Assembly: GCA_003049485.1 (NCBI GenBank)
Contig: PYST01000120.1
Coordinates: forward strand, 38,812 to 102,811
DNA length: 64,000 bases
DNA from: Ophioceras dolichostomum
Taxonomy: Eukaryota > Ascomycota > Sordariomycetes > Magnaporthales > Ophioceraceae
Direction of reading: 5' to 3'
Each line of letters begins with the position of its first letter. Position 1 is the stretch's first letter. Shown piece by piece: positions 21,221 to 30,983 of the stretch. Position numbers and translations under genes: made by a program. Under the pieces are notes generated by a model. It was not told the DNA's origin. It worked only from the letters and a program-made list of their open reading frames with translations, and did not search any database.

Positions 21221-23970
21221 ATGGTACATCTTTCTACGATACCCCATCCGGACGAGGTTGAAGACTCGCTCGTCAGCTCTGTCAAGAAGGTCCATCTCCA
21301 GCTGGCCAACGATGACGACTGCTTCACCACATCGGTGTACGGCTCTCGGTTCGCCATCGACGACCTCCCCAAGCATGAGATGCCTGAGCGTGAAATGCCG
21401 CGGGAGGTCGCCTACCGCATGATCAAGGACGAGCTGAGTCTCGACGGAAATCCCATGCTCAAGTCAGTATCATCAATAGCGTTCAGCCTCGGTGCCAGCG
21501 GCTTCCTCTCCCCTACCTACCTCTTATTCTTTATACTCTCTCTAGCTAAGATGTGCTCTTGCTGACTGACCGCTTCTGCTGGTCACTCCCCCCTCACACT
21601 ACAGTCTGGCTTCCTTCGTCACCACGTACATGGTAAGCAAGCTTCCCCTCCATTTTCTCTTCTCCCCCACAGCTTTCCCATCCCAAAGCACACACAAACC
21701 CAACTTGAACCCCGCACCTCCCGCACCCGTCCGTTCCATGGCACTGCTGCATCCGCATGCAGCTAGCAGCAGCTCGACGCAACACAATTCCCACCCGGAC
21801 CGTTGCGATTGGTCCGATCCCCAGAAACAGCATGCAGAAACGAACGAACGGGAAGCTAACCGTTGTTACTCCACAAAACAAACAGGAGGAAGAGGCCGAG
21901 AAGCTCATGGCCGAGTCGTTCTCCAAGAACTTCATCGACTACGAGGAGTACCCGCAGTCGGCCGACATCCAGAATCGATGCGTGTCCATGATCGGCCGCC
22001 TCTTCCACGCGCCCATCGGCGCCGGGGAGGGGGTCGGGGCTGTGGGCACCTCGTGCGTCGGCTCCTCCGAGGCCATCATGCTCGCGGTCCTCGCCATGAA
22101 GAAGCGCTGGAAGAACAAGCGCGAGGCCGCCGGCAAGCCGTGCGACCGGCCCAACATCATCATGTCGTCGGCCGTGCAGGTGTGCTGGGAGAAGGCCGCG
22201 CGCTACTTCGAGGTCGAGGAGAAGCTGGTGTACTGCACGCCGGACCGGTTCGTCATCGACCCGCAGCAGACGGTCGATCTGGTCGACGAGAACACCATCG
22301 GCATCTGCGCCATCCTCGGCACCACCTACACGGGCGAGTACGAGGACGTCAAGGCCGTCAACGACCTGCTGGTCAAGAAGGGCCTCGACATCCCCATCCA
22401 CGTCGATGCCGCCTCTGGTGGCTTCGTGGCCCCGTTCGTCATGCCGGACCTTGAGTGGGATTTCCGTTGTGAGCGAGTCGTATCTATTAACGTGTCTGGC
22501 CACAAGGTATGTCTCTGTCTTTCTGCCTGTTGCTTCGTTTCTCTCTCAAGTCACGCTCCTCCTCCAAAAGTAGTATCCTTTTAACTAACTCTGTCCACCT
22601 CCCTCCTACAGTATGGTCTCGTGTACCCTGGCGTTGGCTGGGTGATCTGGCGGTCGGCCGAGTTCCTGCCCAAGGAGCTCGTCTTCAACATCAACTACCT
22701 GGGCGCGGACCAGGCGTCCTTCACGCTCAACTTCAGCAAGGGCGCCTCGCAGGTTATCGGCCAGTACTACCAGCTCATCCGGCTGGGCAAGCACGGCTAC
22801 CGCGCCATCATGTCCAACCTGACGCGCACGGCCGACTACCTGTCCGACAGCCTCGAGGCCCTGGGGTTCGTCATCATGTCCCAGAAGTCCGGCGTCGGCC
22901 TTCCGCTGGTTGCCTTCCGCCTGCCCTACAAGGAGGACCGCGAGTTCGACGAGTTCGCGCTCGCCCACCAGCTCCGCGTCAGGGGCTGGGTAGTCCCCGC
23001 CTATACGATGGCCCCGCACACGGACAACCTCAAGATGCTGCGCGTCGTCGTTCGCGAGGACTTCTCGCGCAACCGCTGCGACGCGCTCATCTGCGACATC
23101 CGCCTGTCCCTCGGCGTGCTCGACGAGATGGACAAGAAGAGCATCGAGCGCCACCAGGACCTGATCCAAAGGCACAACGTCGCTTCCGCCAAGGCCACGC
23201 ACAACCACCCAAAGTACAGGGTAAGTGCCGCCCGCCGCCGCCGTGCCGCCGCCGCCGCTCCTGCTGTTTCCGCCCGATCTGCCACCGCTGGTTCCCGATC
23301 CCGTTCTCGTTCCCGTTCGCGCTCGCGAGGTTCTTCGTCTCGTGGTTCCCGATCCGCCTCCACTCTTGGTGCTGCGTCCGTCACCACCGCAGTGCGGTCC
23401 CCTTCCTCGTTGCGGTCGCCCGCCGCCGTCGTGCCGTCGTCGGCGGCTTCAGTGAGGTCGTCGGCGTCCACGGCCAAGGCGACCGCAAACAACAACATCA
23501 TTATCCGCCGGCGCCTCAGCAGCAGCAGCACCACGACAACTACCATCATCAAGCGCAACAGCTTCAGCAGCAACACGGGCGGGACGCCTCGCGGGCCGGG
23601 CTTCAACAAGAAAACCACGCGGGCTCTATCCACGGGTGAAGACTGGGTGGACGAGCAGGACGAGGACGAGGGCCGCGACCAGGCGTCGTGTTCATCGGAA
23701 GGTGAAGAACAGGAGCTTGTAGTAGAAGAAGTGTTCGAGGAAGAGGAGGAGGAGGAGATCATCGCGGGCAAGCAGATCCGCATCGTGACCTCCTCCTCCG
23801 CGGCCGTGATCTCCCCGGCCGCGGACCCCCTGAAGAGCCCAGACGTGCACCACCACCCGCTTGCTGCGTACCGAGCTCACCTTCGCCGCGCTAACTGTCG
23901 GCATCTGACGAAACAGAAAGAGAAGCACTCGCTGCAGGGCAAGACGGGGAAGACGCATGCTATTTGCTAG
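21221..23970 (+). CDS. GAD1: Glutamate decarboxylase, five exons
   Basis: CDS = join(21221..21462,21605..21632,21886..22506,22612..23220,23917..23970), 517 residues. It converts L-glutamate to GABA and CO2 with PLP in the cytosol, the first step of the GABA shunt. The start is MVHLSTIPHP. Exon 2 is only 28 nt and completes the conserved segment ending LNLASFVTTYM. Exon 3 runs from EEEAEKLMAESFSKNFIDYE through CVGSSEAIMLA and HVDAASGGFVAPF to INVSGHK, whose lysine (K297) binds PLP. Exon 4 begins YGLVYPGVGWVIWR. All introns have GT-AG ends with CTAAC/CTGAC branch points. The last intron (23221-23916) is 696 nt and stays open in frame. Splicing it gives the C-terminus KEKHSLQGKTGKTHAIC, which looks like other fungal decarboxylases. 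If it were retained the protein would be 749 residues. Family assignment is certain; the 3' structure is less so. Confidence 0.93.
23221..23916 (+). other. Last intron of glutamate decarboxylase, open in frame (possible retained intron)
   Basis: Donor GTAAGT at 23221. Branch point CTAAC at 23891-23895. Acceptor AACAG ending at 23916. The length is 696 nt, an exact multiple of three with no stop in the host frame. Retention would insert 232 residues: an Arg/Ser-dipeptide-rich part, a Ser/Thr/Asn-rich part, then a strongly acidic Glu/Asp-rich part. A second frame is open over about 23221-23639 and would encode a Gln/His-rich stretch. That suggests either alternative splicing inside this segment or low-complexity DNA that stays open by chance. 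Confidence 0.6.
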
Positions 23971-25335
23971 AAGGAACGGAACTGGGTACCCTGGTACTAC
24001 TAGTACCGTGCCTAACTCACACCACACCCATCACAACCCAACCCATCGTTCTTTGTCTGCGTCCCTCCCTCCCTACTTGCCTGCCTGTCTGCCTGCCTAC
24101 TTCCGAATGACGGCCTGATCGTTTCGCGGTCGACCCGAGGTCGAACGGATGGTTGGTTGGTCGGTTGGGTTGGTCGGCGGAGAAAGAATGGGTGATGGGT
24201 GATGGGTGAGTTGAGGTTCCGTCTGTCGTCTTCCCCGCCTTCCCTTCGGACTTTTTTCCTTTCCTTGGTTGGTTGATGGAAAAAGGACATTCTGAGTCTG
24301 CTCTTTCTGCTGCTTTCCGTCTCTTTCCTCTCATCTTTTGCTGTTGTTTCCCTTGAGTGAATTTTTTTCCTTGGATGCAGTAGAAATGGAGATAAGGGAT
24401 ATATACGTTTGGACATACACACACTTGATGCACACAGACAGACACACGGGTTGCTTTGTTACTCTTTTGCCCGGGTTTTACCCTGTTTCCTGTCGTTCCC
24501 GCTCGTTCTTTTTTATGGTCTTTTATGATGATCATGATGATGGATCTTTATCTGTATCAGCAGCTGCCTTCCTACCCTTCTCAGTCTTTCGTTCAGTCAC
24601 GTTTTTGTTTCGTTGCGTATATCTAGAGAAAAGAGAATCTTGCCTTTTCTCATCATCCTCATTTCATTTGCTTTCCGTCGTCGGTAAATATTGTTCTCGC
24701 CTCGCAGTCTTCTGGTCACACATTTGCAACTTTGGTGAAGAGGCATCATCATCGTTATCATCATCAGTCAGCACCGTTACACAGCCTGGAGGATCACATT
24801 GTCGTCGCTTGCTTGGGAAAAAAGATCACCTACCTAGATTGCAAGATGGATACAGAGAGATCTTAGACTAGACTTTTGATTGTTCGTTTAGTGGATTACA
24901 GCACACTGGGAATAGACTTTGGCTTTCGTCTCTTTTCCTTATCATCAGTCGTCTGTTCTTTTGCAACCCAACTGTGTGATGGTGTAGGACAAGCTCCGAT
25001 CTCCATCCCATCTTCGCGAAGCTGTGCATGCTAAGCTCGTACTGGCTCTGGGATGTATGGCTCTGTTTGCCTGTGGTGGACGGCCTCCTGCATAGAGGGG
25101 GACAAAACGAGAGCCAACCAAACCAACCAAACCAACCAAACGTCCCGTCGCCCCCTCACCTCCTTCTCCGTTTGCACTTGTCATCCGGCATCCACCGAGA
25201 CTCTCCCCAATTGCCATTTACCTTTAAAAGTCTGCCTGTCGTGCCTTCCAACTCCCGGTCCAAAGCTCCTTCTTCATCCACGACACCATCACTCTTCACT
25301 CGACCAACCAAATAATACCATCACCGAAGCCAAAG
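23971..25335. other. Intergenic region between glutamate decarboxylase and tetraspanin
   Basis: Contains the decarboxylase 3' UTR and the tetraspanin promoter. The stretch 24240-24700 is T-rich. An (ACCAA)n-like run lies at 25116-25139. No gene is seen. Confidence 0.6.
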
Positions 25336-26833
25336 ATGAGTAGCATTTTGCCATCTGCTCTCGCGGCACTGGTAAGTATATGAGTCCGATGCATGTCGAG
25401 AAGGAACCGCGACCCCGAGAACAAACCGACTGACAGATCCGTTGTTCGTTGCCCGCAGCTCTTGTGCGGCATCCTCGCTGTATCTATGTGAGTGAACTCC
25501 TATCCGTATGCCTTTTGAAACGACGCGGACACCACCTACCTCTTCTCATTTTGTCTGGCGACGGTGAATCACGAAGAAGGGGGAGGGGGTGAGATCTCAA
25601 TTGCCCTAACAAAACCTAAATTGCGCGCAACTAATGGTTGTCGATCGTACCCCCTCGAGCGCAGATACGAAATCGTCACCGCAACCAGATTCTCCCTCCC
25701 GAACACCCCGCTCAACATCGCGACGCTGATCCTCACCCTCTTCGCCGCGATCAACACCCTCTACGCCCAGTGGGCCGTGAACATCCAGCAGCGCCAGCAG
25801 CGCCGGCGCCTCACCTACCACCAGCACCAGCCAGATCTTAACGGCAACGGCGACTCCTCCTCATACTCCCCACCCTCCTCCTCCCCTGCACCAGCAGCAC
25901 CCCGCATCCCACTCACAGTCCCCCTCCTCCAGCTCCTCCAATTCGCCCTCTCCCTCATCCTCGCCACGCTCCTCGGCAGGGACGCCTTCGAGGCGGGCGG
26001 GTGCGACCTCGAGACGGCCTGGAAGCGCATGTACAGCGCGCACGACGCGGACGCCATCAGGCGCATCCAGGACGGCCTGGGCTGCTGTGGCTTCAACTCG
26101 GTCAAGGACAGGGCGTGGCCTTTTCCTAGTGGTCCCCCGCCTGAGGGAGGGGCTCCCCCCTCTGGTCGTTGCGATGTGCTTTGGGGGAGGACCACGGCTT
26201 GCAGGGGGCCTTGGGCTGGGGTTATGAGGGGGAGCGCTGCGGTGGAGGTCGGGGTTTTGGTTGTTGTTGGGGTCTTTCAGGTAAGTTGTATTTCGGATGG
26301 TCTTCCTCCTTTTCCAATTATGGCTTCCAAGTGTGCTGCCCCTCATCGATCGCTGACACTGTGGCATGTACGCAACCTAGCTCGTGAACTACCTCGCCAT
26401 GAACCGGACGCAAACCCCTTCTTCTCGTCGTGGTGACGGCGGCGGCCAAAACGGCGCAATCCGTGGTGTAGGCGGCTGGGTGTCGTCTCTCTTCGGAGAA
26501 GGAGGACGACGTCGTGCGCTGCTTCACCAGCCGACTGCGAGGAGGGCACTGCTCGTTGGGAGGGATGCTTATACCGACGATGACGACGAAGTCGAAGTCG
26601 GGGTCGACAACGGTGCTCGGGGCGATGGTGGCCGTGATGCTGCGTTGGAAGAGGAGGAGGAGGGGCGAGAGACAGCGGGTCAGGACCGCGGCGGTCATCA
26701 TCACATTCCGGTTCCGCAGCATGGCCAGAACCCGAACCGCCAGTTGCAGCAGTCTCGCCAGCAGCAGTCGACGGGTCCTAGGCTCGAGCCGTCGCTGTTG
26801 GGCGAGGCGAGGAATGAGTGGGAGGGTGAGTAG
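25336..26833 (+). CDS. Tetraspanin-family membrane protein, four exons
   Basis: CDS = join(25336..25371,25459..25487,25665..26280,26381..26833), 377 residues. Exons 1 and 2 are only 36 and 29 nt. All junctions are GT-AG and keep the frame (donors GTAAGT, GTGAGT, GTAAGT; acceptors CGCAG, CGCAG, CCTAG). The protein has four membrane helices: residues 2-28 (ILPSALAALLLCGILAVS), PLNIATLILTLFAAINTLYA, VPLLQLLQFALSLILATLLG and AAVEVGVLVVVGVFQLVNY. The large outer loop between helices 3 and 4 carries the tetraspanin CCG signature (GLGCCGFNSVKD) and further cysteines. The cytoplasmic tail of about 140 residues is acidic and Gln-rich. Ascomycete tetraspanins (Pls1, Tsp2 and Tsp3 groups) organise plasma-membrane microdomains, and Pls1 is needed for host penetration by plant pathogens. 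The long tail argues against Pls1; assignment to a subgroup is not possible by eye. Confidence 0.85.
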
Positions 26834-27167
26834 GCCATGGGGAGTGGAGAAGCGGAGAAGCAGTGTGGTGGCGGCGTGGCAGCAATTATTCGGTTTGGTA
26901 GGAAGGAGGGAGGATGTTACTGGGAATGATCAGGACCAGTTATTTTTATCAGGTTGAGGAGAAAGAGAACATAGGGCCAGGCTCGAAAAGGGGTGAAAAA
27001 AAATTGCGCCGATTTTGACGACGGAAGGGAAAGGAGGCAGTTCTATGCCACGAATTGGTAGTCAGGTATGGCCATAACAGTCCAGTCGGCTCTCTTGAGA
27101 TTTCACCTTGTCTGCGAATAGTCAGCTGTCTAGCGCCCAGTGCCTGCCTGCCTCCTACCCTCGCTCA
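26834..27167. other. Convergent 3' spacer
   Basis: A 334-bp spacer between the stop codons of the tetraspanin (+) and the membrane protein (-). The two 3' UTRs probably overlap. No other feature is seen. Confidence 0.6.
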
Positions 27168-29339
27168 TTATGATATCTCGTCCCCACCCGCAAGAAACAC
27201 CCGCGCACTCGCCCTCGCCATCCTCCTCCCTTCAACTCTCCCCCTCGCCTCAAGGGCCAACGGATCCCTCACCATCTCACAGACCAACGCGACGGCAGCG
27301 ACAGCTCCGTGGCCCAGGGCGATGAAGAGCCCCACCATCTCGAGGGGCAGGTACATCGCGGACCGGTAACGGAGGACCAGCCATACCGTGCTCGCCAGGC
27401 TGGCGAGTATGAGCGCGGGGATGGGGTTTCTGTTAATTCGGAGGGCGAGGTCGACGAAGGTGCTGCGGAGGAGCAGGAGGAGGCAGCCGGAGATATTGCA
27501 GAAGAGTTGGATGAGGTGCAATACGAGTTTCGAGGGGGACCGAGCGGATTGGGTGAGGAGGACGGTGTGGAGGGAGTTCCTGTGCAGGAGACTGCGGTAT
27601 GAGATGAGTACGGCGATGGTGTGGGCGACGCGTTGGAAGATGTACTCTGCTGTGGCGTAGGTCCAGAGGAAGAATGCGATTCGAGCGATATCCAACAGAT
27701 AGGTCGGCCTTTTTCGCTTTCTGTTGACATCTGGTTGTGTGTCAGTGGAGGATGGGATGTAGAAGCTCAGGTAAGCCATGACTATCACGCCAGCGACGTC
27801 GAACGCGGCGCGCTGGGTGTACATGAAGAACGTGGTGGACCACGGCACGGCGGCGATAGTCTCGTGGAGGAAGAGGTCTGGCCTAGAAAGCGCGAGCCGA
27901 AGCTCGTCGACGGGGTGGTGGTACACGTAGGCGGCCAACCAGGGGTAGAGGAACCGTCTGCAGTGGTTGAGGAGGATGGAGATGGTGACGAAGAATATGG
28001 CGACGCGATAGCTGCCGCCGTCTGCAGTTCTGACCGTCGCAAGTGCTTCCGATCCGAGGCGGGTGGCGCCGGATGTGAATGCGAGGGTCAAATTTTGGGA
28101 AAGGCGGCGAGGAGCAACAAAGGAGGCGCTGGCTGAGACGATGGCCTGCACACATGCGCAGCGGAAACTAGAAGGTAAAATGACGATCAAAGGATAGAAG
28201 GGATGGGTGATGAACTCGACCTGAGACGTCAGGATTTTGAAGGAAGAGCGGGTGGTGATCATTGTCGGTGTGAGCACTGGCTTGAAACCTGGCTTTTCTG
28301 ACCGCCTCCCTGCCACCAAGGCTTTGACAGTCTCGACGATGAGGGCAGCTTGCCATCGCATGGCCGATATTCCAGCTTGCCGGGAGTAGTGGTCACTTGG
28401 AAGCCCCGTTGTGTCCGCGTTTTTAAGAGACCGCAATGAGGTGATATGTTCGGAATCGAACGGGCCGAGAGCTACCGAGTCGACTGCTCGGGCGATTTTG
28501 GATAAGGCCGCTCGAGCATCTTGCGTACCGGTGTCAAAATCTAGAGCAGGCGGCTTGTCAGCGGCACCGCTCCGGCTGCTGCTGCCTTCCGGCACGGATT
28601 TGGAGATGAGAACGTTTTCCCTTGACAGTAGGGAGATGAGAGATCGCAGCCCCTCGGCCGTCGCTAGAAAGTCGACGATCACATGTCGCTCCGACTCCAA
28701 GCACGACAGCAGTGGCTCAAAGTCGCGACAACCGCTCAACTGGGAGGCCGCAGATCTTCGCTCCTTTCGTTTGTGTCGCAGGCCCGAGGAATGTCGGCGA
28801 TGCAAGGTTGCGGTCGGTGACGGCACCGACGTCACGGATGATGAGGCAGAGGCAGCCGGGTCGGGCCAACGCCCCCCGCTTCGGGTCCGTTCCAGCCCTG
28901 CGGCGTAGGGGTAATCTTTCCCATTGTCGTCTTTGCGATCGAGGATAGAAACGAGTAGTTCCGTCACTTTGCCGAGAGTTTCTTGTATGCGGAAGACCGT
29001 AACCATGGTGTCTAGCCTCATGCGCGCGACGTCCCTGGCCGAGACTGGGCTCGATAATGATGATGACGATGATGATAACGGTGTGGTCGAGATGCGGACC
29101 TCCTCGCCCAGCCTGAGCGCAAGTACCAGCGCATGACGACAGAGCTGGTGCAGTATGAGGTCAAAATCTTGTGATGCAGCCGCCGCCGTTGGCTCCGATT
29201 CTGACTTTGTCTCCTCTGTGCTGCTACCGTTGTGGTCATCACGGGAGAGAGCGGCTGCGGGGCGAAAGGCAAGGAGCATTGTCCTGCTGAGGCCATCGAG
29301 ATCGAGACTGCCATCATCGATGAGAGCCTCGGCGTCCAT
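27168..29339 (-). CDS. Unrecognised multi-pass membrane protein
   Basis: 723 residues, one exon. The frame opens at a TTG a few codons upstream, but the first ATG is at 29339 (MDAEALIDDGSLDLDG) in a good context. The first 330 residues are soluble, with many Ser and charged residues and a helical stretch with LHQLCRHALVLALRLGEEV. The second half is strongly hydrophobic, with about seven segments, including FYPLIVILPSSF, YRVAIFFVTISILL, AAFDVAGVIVMAYLSFYI, IARIAFFLWTYATAEYIF, LHLIQLFCNISGCLLLLL, IPALILASLASTVWLVL and MVGLFIALGHGAVAAVAL. No transporter, channel or enzyme motif is recognised. It may be a fungus-specific membrane protein. Its downstream neighbour is a convergent tetraspanin; whether they work together is unknown. 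Confidence 0.75.
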   Translation of the reverse strand: MDAEALIDDGSLDLDGLSRTMLLAFRPAAALSRDDHNGSSTEETKSESEPTAAAASQDFDLILHQLCRHALVLALRLGEEVRISTTPLSSSSSSLSSPVSARDVARMRLDTMVTVFRIQETLGKVTELLVSILDRKDDNGKDYPYAAGLERTRSGGRWPDPAASASSSVTSVPSPTATLHRRHSSGLRHKRKERRSAASQLSGCRDFEPLLSCLESERHVIVDFLATAEGLRSLISLLSRENVLISKSVPEGSSSRSGAADKPPALDFDTGTQDARAALSKIARAVDSVALGPFDSEHITSLRSLKNADTTGLPSDHYSRQAGISAMRWQAALIVETVKALVAGRRSEKPGFKPVLTPTMITTRSSFKILTSQVEFITHPFYPLIVILPSSFRCACVQAIVSASASFVAPRRLSQNLTLAFTSGATRLGSEALATVRTADGGSYRVAIFFVTISILLNHCRRFLYPWLAAYVYHHPVDELRLALSRPDLFLHETIAAVPWSTTFFMYTQRAAFDVAGVIVMAYLSFYIPSSTDTQPDVNRKRKRPTYLLDIARIAFFLWTYATAEYIFQRVAHTIAVLISYRSLLHRNSLHTVLLTQSARSPSKLVLHLIQLFCNISGCLLLLLRSTFVDLALRINRNPIPALILASLASTVWLVLRYRSAMYLPLEMVGLFIALGHGAVAAVALVCEMVRDPLALEARGRVEGRRMARASARVFLAGGDEIS

Positions 29340-30983
29340 TGCGAGAAGAAGCAAGGGAGCTAGAAATCGAGGAAGAATTCTCTTAGATTCATTCCTAATT
29401 GATGAGTAGAATTTCCGGTTGGAGATTCTCGCATGTTATTTGGAAAAGGTTGAGGTGGTCGTTTATCTCGGTCTACTTTGCGTACACTTTAGAGCACCTT
29501 AATTCTCCCACTAACATTTCGCACCGCAACATACGGCGAGCCTTGCCGGTTTTCGGTTGAAATTGGCCGCAAGTTTGATCAAAGATGGCAGATATTCCAC
29601 GCGAAATTTCCGACAAATTCGGCACACTTAACCCTGAAGGACAACAAGAAAAAAGCAGAAGCAAAAAACTTCCATTCCTGCTTGCAACAACCCCCGGCCT
29701 GGACCTGAAATTTGCAGCTCGGCGCGTCGTCTGGTGGTTTGGTGGCGAGCCTCACAGGCGTCGTCACTACGGGTCGATTAGCCAAAGATCGCATCTCGAG
29801 GGGACAGAGAGTGCCATTGATGTTTGGGTTCCATTCCGCTTACGCTACCTAGATCGCTACAAACTTGGTTCGACTGGACGCAGCAGAGATGAAAATCAAT
29901 AGAGAAAAAAAGCCAACGCCGGTGAGTCTCGGTTCCCAACCCAACCCAACCCAACTCAAACTGTAATGAAAAAAGATTGCACGACCATCTCCTCTGTTAC
30001 GCGCACGCTGGTCGCCAACCATGAGTATCTCTCCCAAGGCTCAACGAAAGCACTAGTCGCGACGCGAGAGTAAGGAGGTAGTAAACTCTCCAAAAGAGAA
30101 GAAAACTTCCATGAAATGATGAGGATCCAGTTGCTGCCGATCCAATAAATATTCCCCAGATATCTGTCGCTAACCACGGCTGAGGAGTAAGTGGAACGAA
30201 GAAAGAAGCGAAAAAAGAAAGCAATGTAAAACATACATGACGAACAGAAGAAAAAAAGCCAAATGGAAAGAATACCTGCCCGTAGGTACGCAATATGATA
30301 CAATTTAGAACACAAAAAAATGAACCTTGCTGGCAAATTTTCTTTTCCTCAACCGCTTCGCTTCCCTCGCTCCTGAAATGCAACGCCCGCAGCGCAAGCC
30401 GTTTTAGACTCCTTTTCTTCTTACATATGACCCAACCTGAGTGGTACATCTCGACACTTCTCTCTAACTTCCAGTCTCTTATGTTATCTTTCTGCAGCAT
30501 TTTTGGTTCTCTTTCCACCTTCTCCTTCGCGCCCCCCTTTCCTAACCGGAAAAAGAGCCTTTGTGATGTCCCTCCTCGTCAGTCTTCGGCCTCTCTCCCT
30601 CCCCTCGGAGCGAGACATGGCTGAAGCGATGTAATAGCCCACCTAACCCCAAGGCCACCAGGCTGTGGATGAGAACGGGGCTGATGGGGACGAACAGCGT
30701 AGTGATATCACTATCACGGCCACGGAGCAGGACTCTCCTTCCCGCCTCTCGCAGAAGCACGGCTGAGGGAACGCACCCCATCGAGAGCCTTCCGAACGAG
30801 ACTTGGCCGCCTTCTACCCTCCACCTCATCAACAGCCGTCGCCGGTCTCGTACAGTGAGGCATCATCATCTCCTCCTCACACCCACCACAAAGACACCTC
30901 CTACTTTTCTCTTCTCCTCCTTCCCTCCGCGGCTGTTGTGTGGTAAGCCTCGTCGTCCTCGTCCTTGTCCACCGCGCAGGCCC
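29340..30983. other. Intergenic region upstream of the multi-pass membrane protein
   Basis: 1.6 kb between two genes on the - strand: 3' UTR of the CM1 protein and promoter of the membrane protein. A 105-codon frame at 29585-29902 (+) starts well (MADIPREISDKFG) but then becomes random-like, with no family resemblance. It is not called as a gene. Confidence 0.5.

Noticed and set aside
22509..23639. 376-codon + frame overlapping the decarboxylase in another phase
   Set aside because: Mostly a shadow of exon 4. Only the Gln/His-rich end within the last intron is of interest and no phase-compatible splice sites were found for it.
24017..24535. 172-codon - frame after glutamate decarboxylase
   Set aside because: Lys/Arg/Gln runs from a T-rich 3' UTR read in antisense; not protein-like.
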